Below, in pieces: positions 27,686-35,467 of a DNA stretch of 64,000 nt (position 1 is its first letter; every line of letters begins with the position of its first letter). Source of the stretch: Methylobacterium sp. PvR107 (lineage in GTDB: Bacteria > Pseudomonadota > Alphaproteobacteria > Rhizobiales > Beijerinckiaceae); assembly GCF_017833295.1 (NCBI RefSeq), contig NZ_JAFIBW010000001.1:2866001-2930000 (forward strand). The letters run 5' to 3'. The position numbers were made by a program, and so were the translations under genes. Under the pieces are notes generated by a model. The model made no database searches, had not been told where the DNA came from, and saw only the letters and a list, made by a program, of their open reading frames with translations.

Positions 27686-28522
27686 TTAGTACGAGCCGAA
27701 CTTGTAGTTCAGGCCGGCGCGGACCACGGCGAACTCGTCGTCGCGGCGGCCGATGGCGCTGTAGGCGACCGGGACGAGGTTGGCGGCGTTGACCACCAGG
27801 GCGCCCTGGTTGCGGTTGCCGCGCTCGAGGTTCACGTACAGACCTTCGATCTTGAACGTCACCGCCGAGGAGCGGAAGAAGTTCAGGAACGACTCGGTCG
27901 GGAGCGCGAACTCCACGCCGCCGCCGACGGCGTAGCCGGTGCGGAAGCTGTCATTGCCGGCATAGCCGCCGAACGAACGGTCGGCGCTGCCCGAGCCGTA
28001 GGCGAAGCCGCCGGTGCCGTACACGAGAGTGCGGTCGAAGGCGTAGCCGAGGCGGCCGCGCACGGTGCCGAAGTAGTCGAGGCTCGACAGGCCGCGCGGG
28101 TCGGTCACGTAGAAGCCCGGGGCGACGGCGCCGTTGACGAAGGCGTTGTTCCGGTTGCGGCCGAAGTCGAGGTACTGGGCGTCGGCCTCGATGCCGACGA
28201 CCACGCCCGAGCCCGGGGTGAACTGGTAGTTGTAGCCGACCTGGGCGCCGCCCGAGAAGCCGTCCTGGCTGCGGTCGCGGAAGGTCGCGGTCGTGCCGGG
28301 GGCGGCGTAGGGGAAGGGCACGCCGAACACCGAGCTGTTCGAGCGGCTGCTGGCGTCGAAGGCGTAGCCGGCGTTGATACCGAAATAGGCGCCGGTCCAG
28401 GTGAAGACCGGGACGGGGGTGAACACCGGCGGCGGCGCAGCGCGGCGCGGCAGGTCGGCGGCCGAGGCGGCGCCGGCCAGGAGAGCCGTGGCGGCGCTGG
28501 CGAGAAGAAGCTTCTTGATCAT
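27686..28522 (-). CDS. Omp25/Omp31-like outer-membrane beta-barrel protein
   Basis: The 278-residue protein has a signal peptide (MIKKLLLASAATALLAG, cleavage after SAA near residue 21), then LPRRAAPPP, the usual linker in alphaproteobacterial Omp25-like proteins, then FTWTGAYFGINAGYAFD. The barrel strands are glycine- and aromatic-rich and the protein ends in a terminal aromatic (LNYKFGSY). It is an abundant surface protein class. The ribosome-binding site is GAGGACC before the ATG at 28522. It is a lone gene. Confidence 0.9.
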   Translation of the reverse strand: MIKKLLLASAATALLAGAASAADLPRRAAPPPVFTPVPVFTWTGAYFGINAGYAFDASSRSNSSVFGVPFPYAAPGTTATFRDRSQDGFSGGAQVGYNYQFTPGSGVVVGIEADAQYLDFGRNRNNAFVNGAVAPGFYVTDPRGLSSLDYFGTVRGRLGYAFDRTLVYGTGGFAYGSGSADRSFGGYAGNDSFRTGYAVGGGVEFALPTESFLNFFRSSAVTFKIEGLYVNLERGNRNQGALVVNAANLVPVAYSAIGRRDDEFAVVRAGLNYKFGSY

Positions 28523-29086
28523 CTGGTCCTCTGTCTCCCGTTAGGCGGGATGTGTGCGGCGCGACAGGACGTCAGGATGGGCCTTGGCGATAGTGCAGCG
28601 CTGCAACACCGGTTGGGTACCGTTCGGAACGGATCGGCAGGAAAGTGCGATAAAACACATCATCGCCGTCCAATGGTCAATCGATCGGGAACTATTCTGA
28701 TACTTCTGCTGCGAAGCTCCGAGCGCCAGACAAATTACATTGTGCTGGCAAGCGGTCGTCTGACGGCGGCGCGCAGATGCTGGCCGCAGCCGAGCAGGCA
28801 AGGCGGAAATCCTGTCGCAGGTTACCATCGGCGCATTCATGGGGCCGCTCGAAAAACCCGCGCCGCCGCGCTGAGCGGCCCCGTGCGATGGCAACCCTTC
28901 AAGCGTCGCGACCCGGTGTCCTCCCGTCTCCGCGCGAGCGTGGGCCGACCGTCTCAATCCCTGCCGCGATCCGGCATCGGCCCGCGCGGCCGGATTCGGG
29001 TTGCGGCAGGGATCGATCATCGGCCCCGACGGTTCCCCGGCCGCTCCCGGCGTGGCCGGGCTCGTACGGAAGCTCAAAGCCCCGCC
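28523..29086. other. Divergent intergenic region, porin promoter zone
   Basis: The zone around 28640-28750 is AT-rich compared with its flanks and probably carries the porin promoter. The stretch 28760-29080 is GC-rich, without a gene I can support. No repeat is recognised. Confidence 0.45.
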
Positions 29087-29236
29087 ATGAAGCGCCTTGT
29101 CCTCATCGGAATTTTCATTGCCCTGCTGGCCGCCATCGTGGCGATCGCGGCCACGTGGTCGAAGGTCACGCCGGTGAACCCGGCCGTGTCGCCCGATACG
29201 TCGGCGACCCCGAATCCCACGAGCCAACGGAAGTAG
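29087..29236 (+). CDS. Small single-span membrane peptide
   Basis: The 49-residue product has one strong hydrophobic helix (residues 4-22: LVLIGIFIALLAAIVAIAA) after a short basic start, followed by a polar tail rich in Pro/Ser/Thr. This is the shape of a small inner-membrane or signal-anchored peptide. A weak ribosome-binding site (GGAAG) lies 12 bases upstream of the ATG. The function is unknown. Confidence 0.45.
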   Translation: MKRLVLIGIFIALLAAIVAIAATWSKVTPVNPAVSPDTSATPNPTSQRK

Positions 29237-29729
29237 CGCCCCGCACCGGACAGGGCTGAGCGGGCGCGCAGGCCCGCGCCCAGTTCGGAGGGATCGGTTC
29301 CAGGACCGGGTGCGCGCCATCCGGCCTCACTCTGCCTTCGCCTGGCCTCATCGTCGACGAGGACACGCCGTGAGCCTGCCGGTCTCGGCCGGCCCGGCCG
29401 ACACGCCCCGCTGCCTGAGCAACATTCAGTGCTCGTTTATAATTTGAACACGTTAAAATTTCCGGCAATTCACGCGTTATCGGTCTATATTCGCCGTCTC
29501 ATCGGACTGTATATTTTGGTTAGTCAATTGAAGTAAGATTTTTTACACGAAGCATCTCACACAAAATCATGCCCCCGTCTTGAGAGTGGAGATTTTTTGC
29601 TGATAGCAGGGCTGGCCGAGGACGAATCAAGTGGACTGGCCGCCCCTACCCAGATCTCGCGAAGCATGGGAGCTGCGGACCGACTACGGATCGCGTCTTG
29701 ATCGGGACAAAAACAATGGGTGTCTGAAG
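29237..29729. other. Intergenic region, AT-rich in the centre
   Basis: From about 29425 to 29605 the sequence is strongly AT-rich. It contains no recognised gene, tRNA or repeat, and most likely holds the promoter of the YagU-family gene. A GTG-started extension of that gene at 29631 is possible but poorly supported. Confidence 0.45.
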
Positions 29730-30245
29730 ATGGGGTCGATCACGGTTGCTCAGTCGGGCACGAAGCCGCAATACAACTTTGGAACAGCTGCTCTTACGGG
29801 TTTTTTGGGCGGGAATTTGTCGAGCTTCGTCAAATGGGGATCCGAGATCCCGTTCCCGCCACGGGAGGCAGGCCGCATCTCGCCGCCCTTCGCCATCCTC
29901 AAATGGCTCGGCCTCAACGCCGAGGACATGACCTATGTCTTCACGGGCCACATCATCAATTACGGCGTGGCCCTGATGCATCAGGGCTTCTCGGTCGTTT
30001 TCGGTCTGCTCTACTGCCTCCTGGCCGTCGCGATCCCGCGCGTCACCCTGTGGCAGGGACTGGCCTTCGGGCTGGTCGTCACCGTCCTGTTCCACGCCAT
30101 CCTGCTGCCCCTCGGAGGCTGGGCGCCGCAGATCTGGGACATCTCGGCCCACGAGACGTTCTCGGAGGTGCTCGGCCACCTGCTCTGGGCCTGGACCATC
30201 GAGATCGTGCGGCGCGCGATGCTCTGCGCGCGCGAGGCGCATTAA
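29730..30245 (+). CDS. YagU/DUF1440 family inner-membrane protein
   Basis: The 171-residue protein has four probable membrane segments and the family pattern FGTAALTGFLGGNLSSFVKW, then WEIPFPPR-like text (GSEIPFPPREAGRISPP). The E. coli relative YagU is an inner-membrane protein linked to acid resistance. The ATG at 29730 was chosen because the N-terminal part before it (from 29631) does not fit the family. It is a lone gene in a zone of envelope and stress-type genes. Confidence 0.8.
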   Translation: MGSITVAQSGTKPQYNFGTAALTGFLGGNLSSFVKWGSEIPFPPREAGRISPPFAILKWLGLNAEDMTYVFTGHIINYGVALMHQGFSVVFGLLYCLLAVAIPRVTLWQGLAFGLVVTVLFHAILLPLGGWAPQIWDISAHETFSEVLGHLLWAWTIEIVRRAMLCAREAH

Positions 30246-30398
30246 TCGTCGGTCCCGCCCGAGGGTGCGCCGCCGGTCGTGAGCGCACCCATCGGCTGCT
30301 TGCCTCCTTCACCGGATCGTGAATTTTCCGCGCGGTCCGGAATGAAATGGCATCTCGTTGCGCCAGATCATCCTGAAACTGTGGGGTGGAACCGGCAC

Positions 30399-30590
30399 AT
30401 GGAGGAAGAATCGGAAGTGCCGATCGCCGCGATGGACGGCTTCAGCGCGCCGCGCGACAGGCTCCGCGCCGCACTGGACGCGTCCTGTGTGGTCGGAACC
30501 TGGGATTGGGACATCGCTGGCGGGACCATGGCGTACGATGCCGGAGCGTCGCAACTCCGTCGCTCCGGGAACATGCGCCTGCCTGCCGCC
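30399..30590 (+). pseudogene. PAS-domain fragment of a sensor kinase
   Basis: From an ATG at 30399 the frame reads RLRAALDASCVVGTWDWDIA and then MAYDAG, which is how many PAS-containing HWE kinases of this group begin. The similarity ends after about 55 residues, and no kinase domain follows. The frame then runs into the next small gene. It is probably a leftover N-terminal fragment. Confidence 0.45.
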
Positions 30591-30631
30591 TTGGCCTGTC
30601 ACACGGCAGGGACGGATCAGGAGGTGGTCGC

Positions 30632-30856
30632 ATGGGACAGGATGTCGATGCAGCGCGCGAAGCGCTCGGGTCGGTCCCGCCGGGACGGCCGGCCGGTCAG
30701 GCGAAGCAGATCGACCCTGCAGCCGGAGGCAGCGGGCCGAACGCGCCAGGTCCCGTGGAGCCCGCATCCAGCGACGCACCGGAGAGCGGCGGCTACGACA
30801 TCCGGCCGCCGGCCGATCAGCCCGATAACCGGAAGGGCGGCTACGGCGCCGGCTGA
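30632..30856 (+). CDS. Small Gly/Pro-rich hypothetical protein
   Basis: The 74-residue product (MGQDVDAAREALGSVPPG at the start, YDIRPPADQPDNRKGGYGAG at the end) is preceded by a perfect AGGAGG eight bases upstream of the ATG, the best initiation signal in this area. The composition is polar and probably disordered. No family is recognised. Confidence 0.5.
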   Translation: MGQDVDAAREALGSVPPGRPAGQAKQIDPAAGGSGPNAPGPVEPASSDAPESGGYDIRPPADQPDNRKGGYGAG

Positions 30857-31068
30857 GGCGACCTGGAATCGGTGCGGGGTCGTCCTGCACCGGCCATCGG
30901 GTCTCCGTGGGCTCGATTCAAGAGCAATGGAAGATTTATCTTTGCGCGACAAAGAAGGAGAGCATCGGCGAATGCGACTATAATCGCCTGCGGACAAGTT
31001 TTTCTCTTTCAGGAACGTAACGCCCATCTGTCGAATTGGTCATTGTGAAACCGTCGACGGAGTCCATC

Positions 31069-31446
31069 ATGCGTATACCTCTCGCCATCGTCCTCGCGAC
31101 CCTGCTCGGATCGAGCGCCGTCGCCCAGACCACAGTCACGGGGACGCCTGCCGCGCCCGACGCCAAGACGAGCCAGCAATCCGGCGGCCAGGAAAGCGTG
31201 ACGCGGCCGAACACCGACAAGATGGCGCCTGGCGGCGGGACCGGCACCGCCGGCACCGTCAAGCTGGAGAAGGGCGCCAACAGCTTCACCGAGGGCGAGG
31301 CACGCTCGCGTCTCGCTAAGGCCGGCTACACCGACGCCAAGGACCTCAAGAAGGATGCCGACGGCATCTGGCGCGGCACCGCCACGCATGGCGGCCAGGC
31401 GGTGCCGGTCGGCCTCGATTTCAAGGGCAACGTGTCGGCGCAGTGA
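31069..31446 (+). CDS. Exported PepSY-like small protein
   Basis: The 125-residue protein has a signal peptide (MRIPLAIVLATLLGSSAVAQ, cleavage after VAQ or AVA), a Thr/Gly-rich linker, and a C-terminal domain (SFTEGEARSRLAKAGYTDAK, then LKKDADGIWRGTA and GLDFKGNV) that looks like a PepSY-type fold. Such proteins act as periplasmic regulators of peptidases. It lies 29 bases before a stress-type gene in the same direction, so it may be co-transcribed. Confidence 0.7.
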   Translation: MRIPLAIVLATLLGSSAVAQTTVTGTPAAPDAKTSQQSGGQESVTRPNTDKMAPGGGTGTAGTVKLEKGANSFTEGEARSRLAKAGYTDAKDLKKDADGIWRGTATHGGQAVPVGLDFKGNVSAQ

Positions 31447-31475
31447 GCCCCTCGTAACCCGGCAGGAGAATGATC

Positions 31476-32120
31476 ATGGCACAACAGACCATCACGGCCC
31501 TCTACGATCGCTATGAAGACGCCAGCGCCGCAGTCGGCGAACTCGAAGGCGCCGGCATCCCGCACAGCGATGTCAGTCTTGTCAGCAACAACGAGGGGGA
31601 TCGCCATGCCGGCCACCTCACGGGCGGCGCGCACGGGACCGCCGATACCGCCGACAGGGCCAAGGATGGTACCGGCGCCGGTGCGACCCTCGGTACCGTC
31701 GTGGGCGGCGCCGCCGGTCTTCTCGCGGGCCTCGGCCTGCTCGCGATCCCCGGGGTCGGGCCAGTGGTGGCCGCCGGCTGGCTCGTCGCCACCCTGACGG
31801 GCGCCGGGATCGGTGCGGCCGCGGGCGGCCTGGCCGGCGCGCTTACCGGGGCCGGCGTCAGCGAGACGGATGCCCATGCCTACGGCGAAGGCGTGCGGCG
31901 CGGCGGGACCCTCGTCACGGTCCGGATCGCGGAAGCCCGGACGGTTCCGGCCTCGGCCGTGACGGAGATCCTGGAGCGGCACGGCGCGGTCGATCTCGAC
32001 GAGAAGGCGAGCGCGTGGCGCGCGGACGGCTGGACGGCACCGAACCCCGGCACCGGCGCCGCCGGCTCGACGGCGAACCAGGGCCGGGTCCGGGCCTATC
32101 CCGCAACCACCGACCTCTGA
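31476..32120 (+). CDS. General stress (YflT-type) glycine-rich protein
   Basis: The 214-residue protein begins AQQTITALYDRYEDASAAVG and has GIPHSDVSLVSNN, the pattern of the YflT/heat-induced stress domain. A glycine/alanine-rich hydrophobic segment follows (LGTVVGGAAGLLAGLGLLAI and later GAGIGAAAGGLAGALTGAGV), as in proteins that associate with membranes. An ATG at 31476, seven bases after AGGAG, is favoured over 31470. A hairpin terminator follows. Confidence 0.75.
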   Translation: MAQQTITALYDRYEDASAAVGELEGAGIPHSDVSLVSNNEGDRHAGHLTGGAHGTADTADRAKDGTGAGATLGTVVGGAAGLLAGLGLLAIPGVGPVVAAGWLVATLTGAGIGAAAGGLAGALTGAGVSETDAHAYGEGVRRGGTLVTVRIAEARTVPASAVTEILERHGAVDLDEKASAWRADGWTAPNPGTGAAGSTANQGRVRAYPATTDL

Positions 32121-32133
32121 CCGCACTGCGATC

Positions 32134-32169
32134 ACTGCCGCGCCGGGGCCAATCCCGGTGCGCGGCAGT
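32134..32169 (+). terminator. Hairpin terminator after the stress protein
   Basis: ACTGCCGCGC pairs with GCGCGGCAGT (10 bases), with an inner CGGG/CCCG pair. It lies 13 bases past the stop. There is no clear T run. Confidence 0.55.
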
Positions 32170-32491
32170 CCCGCCTGGAAGCGGGATCGATAGTCCACCC
32201 GAAGGGCCGTCGGTCCCGCTTCCCGTCTCGAGCCGGATCCCGGCCCCCCCGCCGCGCAGACCCGACGACGCCGCGAAGTCGGCAGACGGGCCGCCCCGAC
32301 CGCAGGACCGATCGTTGCGTTCGGTGAGACGGCTCGGTCAATCGCGGCAGGTTTGCCGGCCGCCGCTCATCGCGCAGCGCAGCACGGAATATCGCCACAT
32401 ATTCGCAAGATGTTCCGTCAAAATTTACCTCGTATAAACCTTTACTGGCCTCAAACAACAAGAAGATACCACAGGGACCGGAAGACGTCTT
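32170..32491. other. Intergenic region upstream of mucR
   Basis: The final 110 bases before the regulator gene are markedly AT-rich (32385-32485) and likely contain its promoter; MucR-type proteins often repress their own gene. The remainder shows no supported feature. Confidence 0.5.
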
Positions 32492-32959
32492 ATGAACGAA
32501 ATACCCGACGACACGACCGACACCTTGGCCGTTATCACCGCCGAGCTTGTTGCCGCCTATGTGTCGAACAATCCCGTGCCGGTTGCCGAGCTGCCGGCCC
32601 TGATCACGCGCGTGCACGGCGCGATCGCCGGCCTCGTCTCCGGCACCCTGACCGCCGATTCCGGCGCGACCGCGCAGGCCGATGTCGAGAAGCCCAGCGC
32701 CGCCCAGATCCGCAAGTCGGTCCGCCCCGACGGGATCGTCAGCTTCATCGACGGCAAGACTTACAAGACGCTCAAGCGCCACCTGACCAGCCACGGCTTC
32801 GACCCGCGCAGCTACCGCGACCGCTACGGCCTGCCGGCCGACTACCCGATGGTTGCCCCGAGCTATGCCGAGCAGCGCTCGGCCCTGGCCAAGGCAATCG
32901 GCCTCGGACAGCCCGGCGCCATGGCCGAGCGCGAGCGCAAGGGTCGCCGGACCGCCTGA
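32492..32959 (+). CDS. mucR: Ros/MucR family transcriptional regulator
   Basis: The 155-residue protein has the family layout: acidic N-terminal oligomerisation part (ITAELVAAYVSNNPVPVAEL), then the DNA-binding core KTYKTLKRHLTSHGFDP and the conserved YGLPADYPMVAPSYAEQRSA. The zinc-finger-type domain keeps the two histidines (RHLTSH), but serine replaces the expected first cysteine (IVSFIDG instead of ICLEDG). Members regulate exopolysaccharide, motility and stress genes as global, nucleoid-like repressors. Confidence 0.9.
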   Translation: MNEIPDDTTDTLAVITAELVAAYVSNNPVPVAELPALITRVHGAIAGLVSGTLTADSGATAQADVEKPSAAQIRKSVRPDGIVSFIDGKTYKTLKRHLTSHGFDPRSYRDRYGLPADYPMVAPSYAEQRSALAKAIGLGQPGAMAERERKGRRTA

Positions 32960-33109
32960 ACGGTCCCGCTGACGCACCGACCGGCGCGGATCCTGAAAGC
33001 ACCATCGCCGGCAGCCGTCGCAGAACGACGCGCCAATCCTTCACGTGGAACGGTCATCCGACCGCGCGAAGGCCTCGCCTGGATGGCCACACTCGGCCCG
33101 ACCTGAACG

Positions 33110-33394
33110 CTACGCCTGTTCGGGTCTCGGCAGCCGCGCCGTCCCGGGCGCACCCGTCCGGCCCCGGGCATAGCCGCGCGAGATCAGCTGCCCCTGCCGA
33201 GCGATGCACCGCTCCGCCTCAGCGAGATCGACGAGCGCGTCTGCGACCGCCGCGACCAGCGCGTGCCACGCGTCGCCCCGGGCCGCTCGAAGATAGGCCA
33301 GGGCGATCGTTTCGGCCTCCCTGAGACACATCTCCACAGGCGCTTCGTCGGGATCTGCGTGCATCGCGGCTCGAATCCGAATAGAACAATTCAT
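33110..33394 (-). CDS. Small helical hypothetical protein
   Basis: The 94-residue product (MNCSIRIRAAMHADPDEAPV, then CLREAETIALAYLRAARGDA) has regular helices and normal composition. No clear ribosome-binding site precedes the ATG at 33394; an internal Met (residue 11) is the alternative. It stands alone between mucR and a DUF6894 gene. Moderate confidence, function unknown. Confidence 0.45.
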   Translation of the reverse strand: MNCSIRIRAAMHADPDEAPVEMCLREAETIALAYLRAARGDAWHALVAAVADALVDLAEAERCIARQGQLISRGYARGRTGAPGTARLPRPEQA

Positions 33395-33486
33395 GAACAA
33401 AGCGCATCGGTCGGGCCGGATCAACCGCCGCGGCGCCGTGTTCTCGGATCGTTGTGGAGCGCTGTGGATTGGTCGAGGAAACGTCA

Positions 33487-33735
33487 ATGCCGATGCGGCT
33501 TTACCGCTTCCACTGCACGGACGGCCACGAGCTGGTGACCGACCTGAGGGGCAGCCGGCTTCCGAACGCGGCGGGGATGCGCGTTCATGCCGAGCGCGTG
33601 GCGCTCGCTCTCATGGAGCGGGTGGTCGAGCGGTTCGACTGGTCGGCCTGGCAGGTTGAGGTCTACGACGCGCGCGGTCGCCGCGTCTGGATCAGGGCTT
33701 TCCCCGACGTGAACGTCGACGCGCGCGCCGCGTGA
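33487..33735 (+). CDS. DUF6894 family protein
   Basis: The 82-residue protein starts MPMRLYRFHCTDGHELVTD and continues SRLPNAAGMRVHAERVALAL, the pattern of the DUF6894 family found in many copies in Methylobacterium and rhizobia (small proteins beginning with an aromatic-rich strand and a DxxG turn). The ATG at 33487 has GAGGAA upstream; the frame open to 33454 is unsupported. The function of the family is unknown. Confidence 0.7.
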   Translation: MPMRLYRFHCTDGHELVTDLRGSRLPNAAGMRVHAERVALALMERVVERFDWSAWQVEVYDARGRRVWIRAFPDVNVDARAA

Positions 33736-33792
33736 CGGTGAGACCGCAGGCCTCAGGTCGGGCCGGCGCGCCGAGCAAGGAAGGAGACAGCA

Positions 33793-34071
33793 ATGGCGTT
33801 CAAGCCGAAATCCGCTGCGGAGACGAAGGCGAAGGATCTGGGCCTCGCCCTCGCCCGGATCGCCGAGGGCGAAGGCCTGCCGGCGCATATCGGGGTCGAT
33901 CAGCTGCGGCGCGCGAGCCCGCGGCTGACGCCGCTCGCGGTCGGCCAGATGGTGCGCAAGGAGCGGGACACCGTCGCGGCGACGCTGGCCGAGCGCGGCT
34001 TGGCGCTCGTGGATTATTCCGATCAGGGTCCCGGCCGCGGGATGGCGTTCACCATCGACGCGGCGGAGTGA
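33793..34071 (+). CDS. Conserved small protein of unknown function
   Basis: The 92-residue protein (MAFKPKSAAETKAKDLGLAL, then LRRASPRLTPLAVGQMVRKE and GRGMAFTIDAAE) has an excellent ribosome-binding site (AAGGAAGGAG) upstream. It is charged and helical, perhaps winged-helix-like. It follows the DUF6894 gene by 57 bases in the same direction. I do not recognise a family. Confidence 0.6.
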   Translation: MAFKPKSAAETKAKDLGLALARIAEGEGLPAHIGVDQLRRASPRLTPLAVGQMVRKERDTVAATLAERGLALVDYSDQGPGRGMAFTIDAAE

Positions 34072-34080
34072 ACGGCGCGG

Positions 34081-34209
34081 TCAGGCGGCCGCCGGGCGGC
34101 TGCGCAGCAGGCGGCCGGCGAGGCGGAACGGCAGGAGCGGCAGCTTGAACAGCGCCGTGACCACAAGCACCGCGATGACCGTGAGGAGCGCGAGGACAGA
34201 GTTCATCAT
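34081..34209 (-). CDS. Tiny single-span membrane protein
   Basis: The 42-residue frame begins MMNSVLALLTVIAVLVVTAL and ends in a basic tail (RLAGRLLRSRPAAA). One hydrophobic helix with positive charges inside fits a small inner-membrane protein. GGGAGAA lies 11 bases upstream of the first ATG at 34209. It is convergent with the preceding gene. The reading is plausible, but the gene is short. Confidence 0.45.
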   Translation of the reverse strand: MMNSVLALLTVIAVLVVTALFKLPLLPFRLAGRLLRSRPAAA

Positions 34210-34437
34210 GCGGTCGTTCTCCCAGGACTGGGCAGCCCCGCGGGGCTGATGGCGCCACGAGGCGCCCGGAACACGGCGAGACTATGAACGGGACCGAGCT
34301 TATTCCGTCGCAGGCCCCCAGTGGGGCAGGACGCGGATATGATGGCCGGCGCGCTCCGTTACCCCGGCAGCGGACTTCCGCGATCCCGGACGCCCGGAGC
34401 GGCGGCCACGGATGATACACGCGAGAGGACACGCGAC

Positions 34438-34950
34438 ATGCGCATGCGCTTCGCCGGCGGCTGGGCCGGCCTGGCTTCCACGGCGGCGCTGCTGGCGGCC
34501 GGTCCGGCCCGCGCCGAGGTGCAGGTACGCTACGCGTCACCCGAGCGCTTCACCGACGCCGAGAATCGCTTCGCGTCCGGGCAGCCGCTCCGGGTCACCC
34601 TCGCCGAGCTGACCCGGATCTTCCAGGATCTCGGCGCGGCCCGGCTCCAGACTGGGGAGCGCCTCGACATCACCGTCCTCGATGTCGACCTCGCCGGTTT
34701 CGACCGTCCGGGCTTCTCGACGCCGACGGGCGTCCGGGTCGTGACCGATGCCACACCGCCGCGGATCCGCCTCGCCTACGCCCTGCACCGCGGCGGCCGC
34801 ATCGTCGCGCAGGGCGCGGACACCATCACCGACATCAACTTCCTGCTGACGTCGAACCCGCGTTTCTCGACCGGCGGCCTGTACTACGAGCGCCAGATCC
34901 TGCGCGACTGGTTCACCCGGCGCTTTCCGGCGCATGCCGACCGCGGCTAG
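34438..34950 (+). CDS. Exported DUF3016 family protein
   Basis: The 170-residue protein has a signal peptide (residues about 1-26, cleavage after ARA), then VQVRYASPERFTDAENRF and ERLDITVLDVDLAGFDRPG, which fits DUF3016, a family of periplasmic proteins of unknown role. The ATG at 34438 is favoured for the signal peptide; the frame open to 34321 gives no plausible N-terminus. Confidence 0.75.
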   Translation: MRMRFAGGWAGLASTAALLAAGPARAEVQVRYASPERFTDAENRFASGQPLRVTLAELTRIFQDLGAARLQTGERLDITVLDVDLAGFDRPGFSTPTGVRVVTDATPPRIRLAYALHRGGRIVAQGADTITDINFLLTSNPRFSTGGLYYERQILRDWFTRRFPAHADRG

Positions 34951-35467
34951 GCCGCCTTCGGAACCGGGCCGCCCGCCGCTCCGTCACCAGAGCGACACGC
35001 CGTGATCAGGAGCCTTTCGATGAACGAGCCCGACGGTGCCTGAGTGACATCCGGGCCGGCCGGGTGCCGGCTCGGCGCTGCTGACCAACGCTCGGGGTCG
35101 CGGTGCTCCCGGTGGCGGCGTTGCCGCCGCTGTCGCCTCGGGTGACGTTGTTGAATCGGCGACCGCTCGGCACCCGGGCGCTGCGCCGCATCCGATGGCG
35201 CCGGGCGCGGACGGTCGTCAGCAGGCTGTCCGCGGCGGTGACCGACGGGGGCGGCCCGGCCGGTGTTGCCGAGGCCGTGGAACGCGCCGCGGCTCAGGCC
35301 CGCGTGGGGCGGGGCGGCTCTACCAAGGGTTACGGCCCTGTAGTAGCGTCGCGGCCGGGTGGGTTCGGCAGCCGGCCCGGCCAATGGATCCGTGCCGTCG
35401 TGGGATCGCCGCCATCTCTCTCAGTCCCGCGCTGGATCGTGCTGGAATCCCGAGATTCGTTGCGGGC
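34951..35467. other. Intergenic region upstream of the HWE kinase
   Basis: No gene is supported. A strong initiation site (CAGGAG then ATG at 35021) leads to only seven codons before a stop, so it may be the broken start of a lost gene. The remaining open frames have GC-shadow composition. Confidence 0.4.

Noticed and set aside
31012..31035. EcfG promoter (GGAAC...CGTT) upstream of the PepSY-like gene
   Set aside because: GGAAC is present at 31012, but 17 bases later the sequence is AATT, not CGTT.
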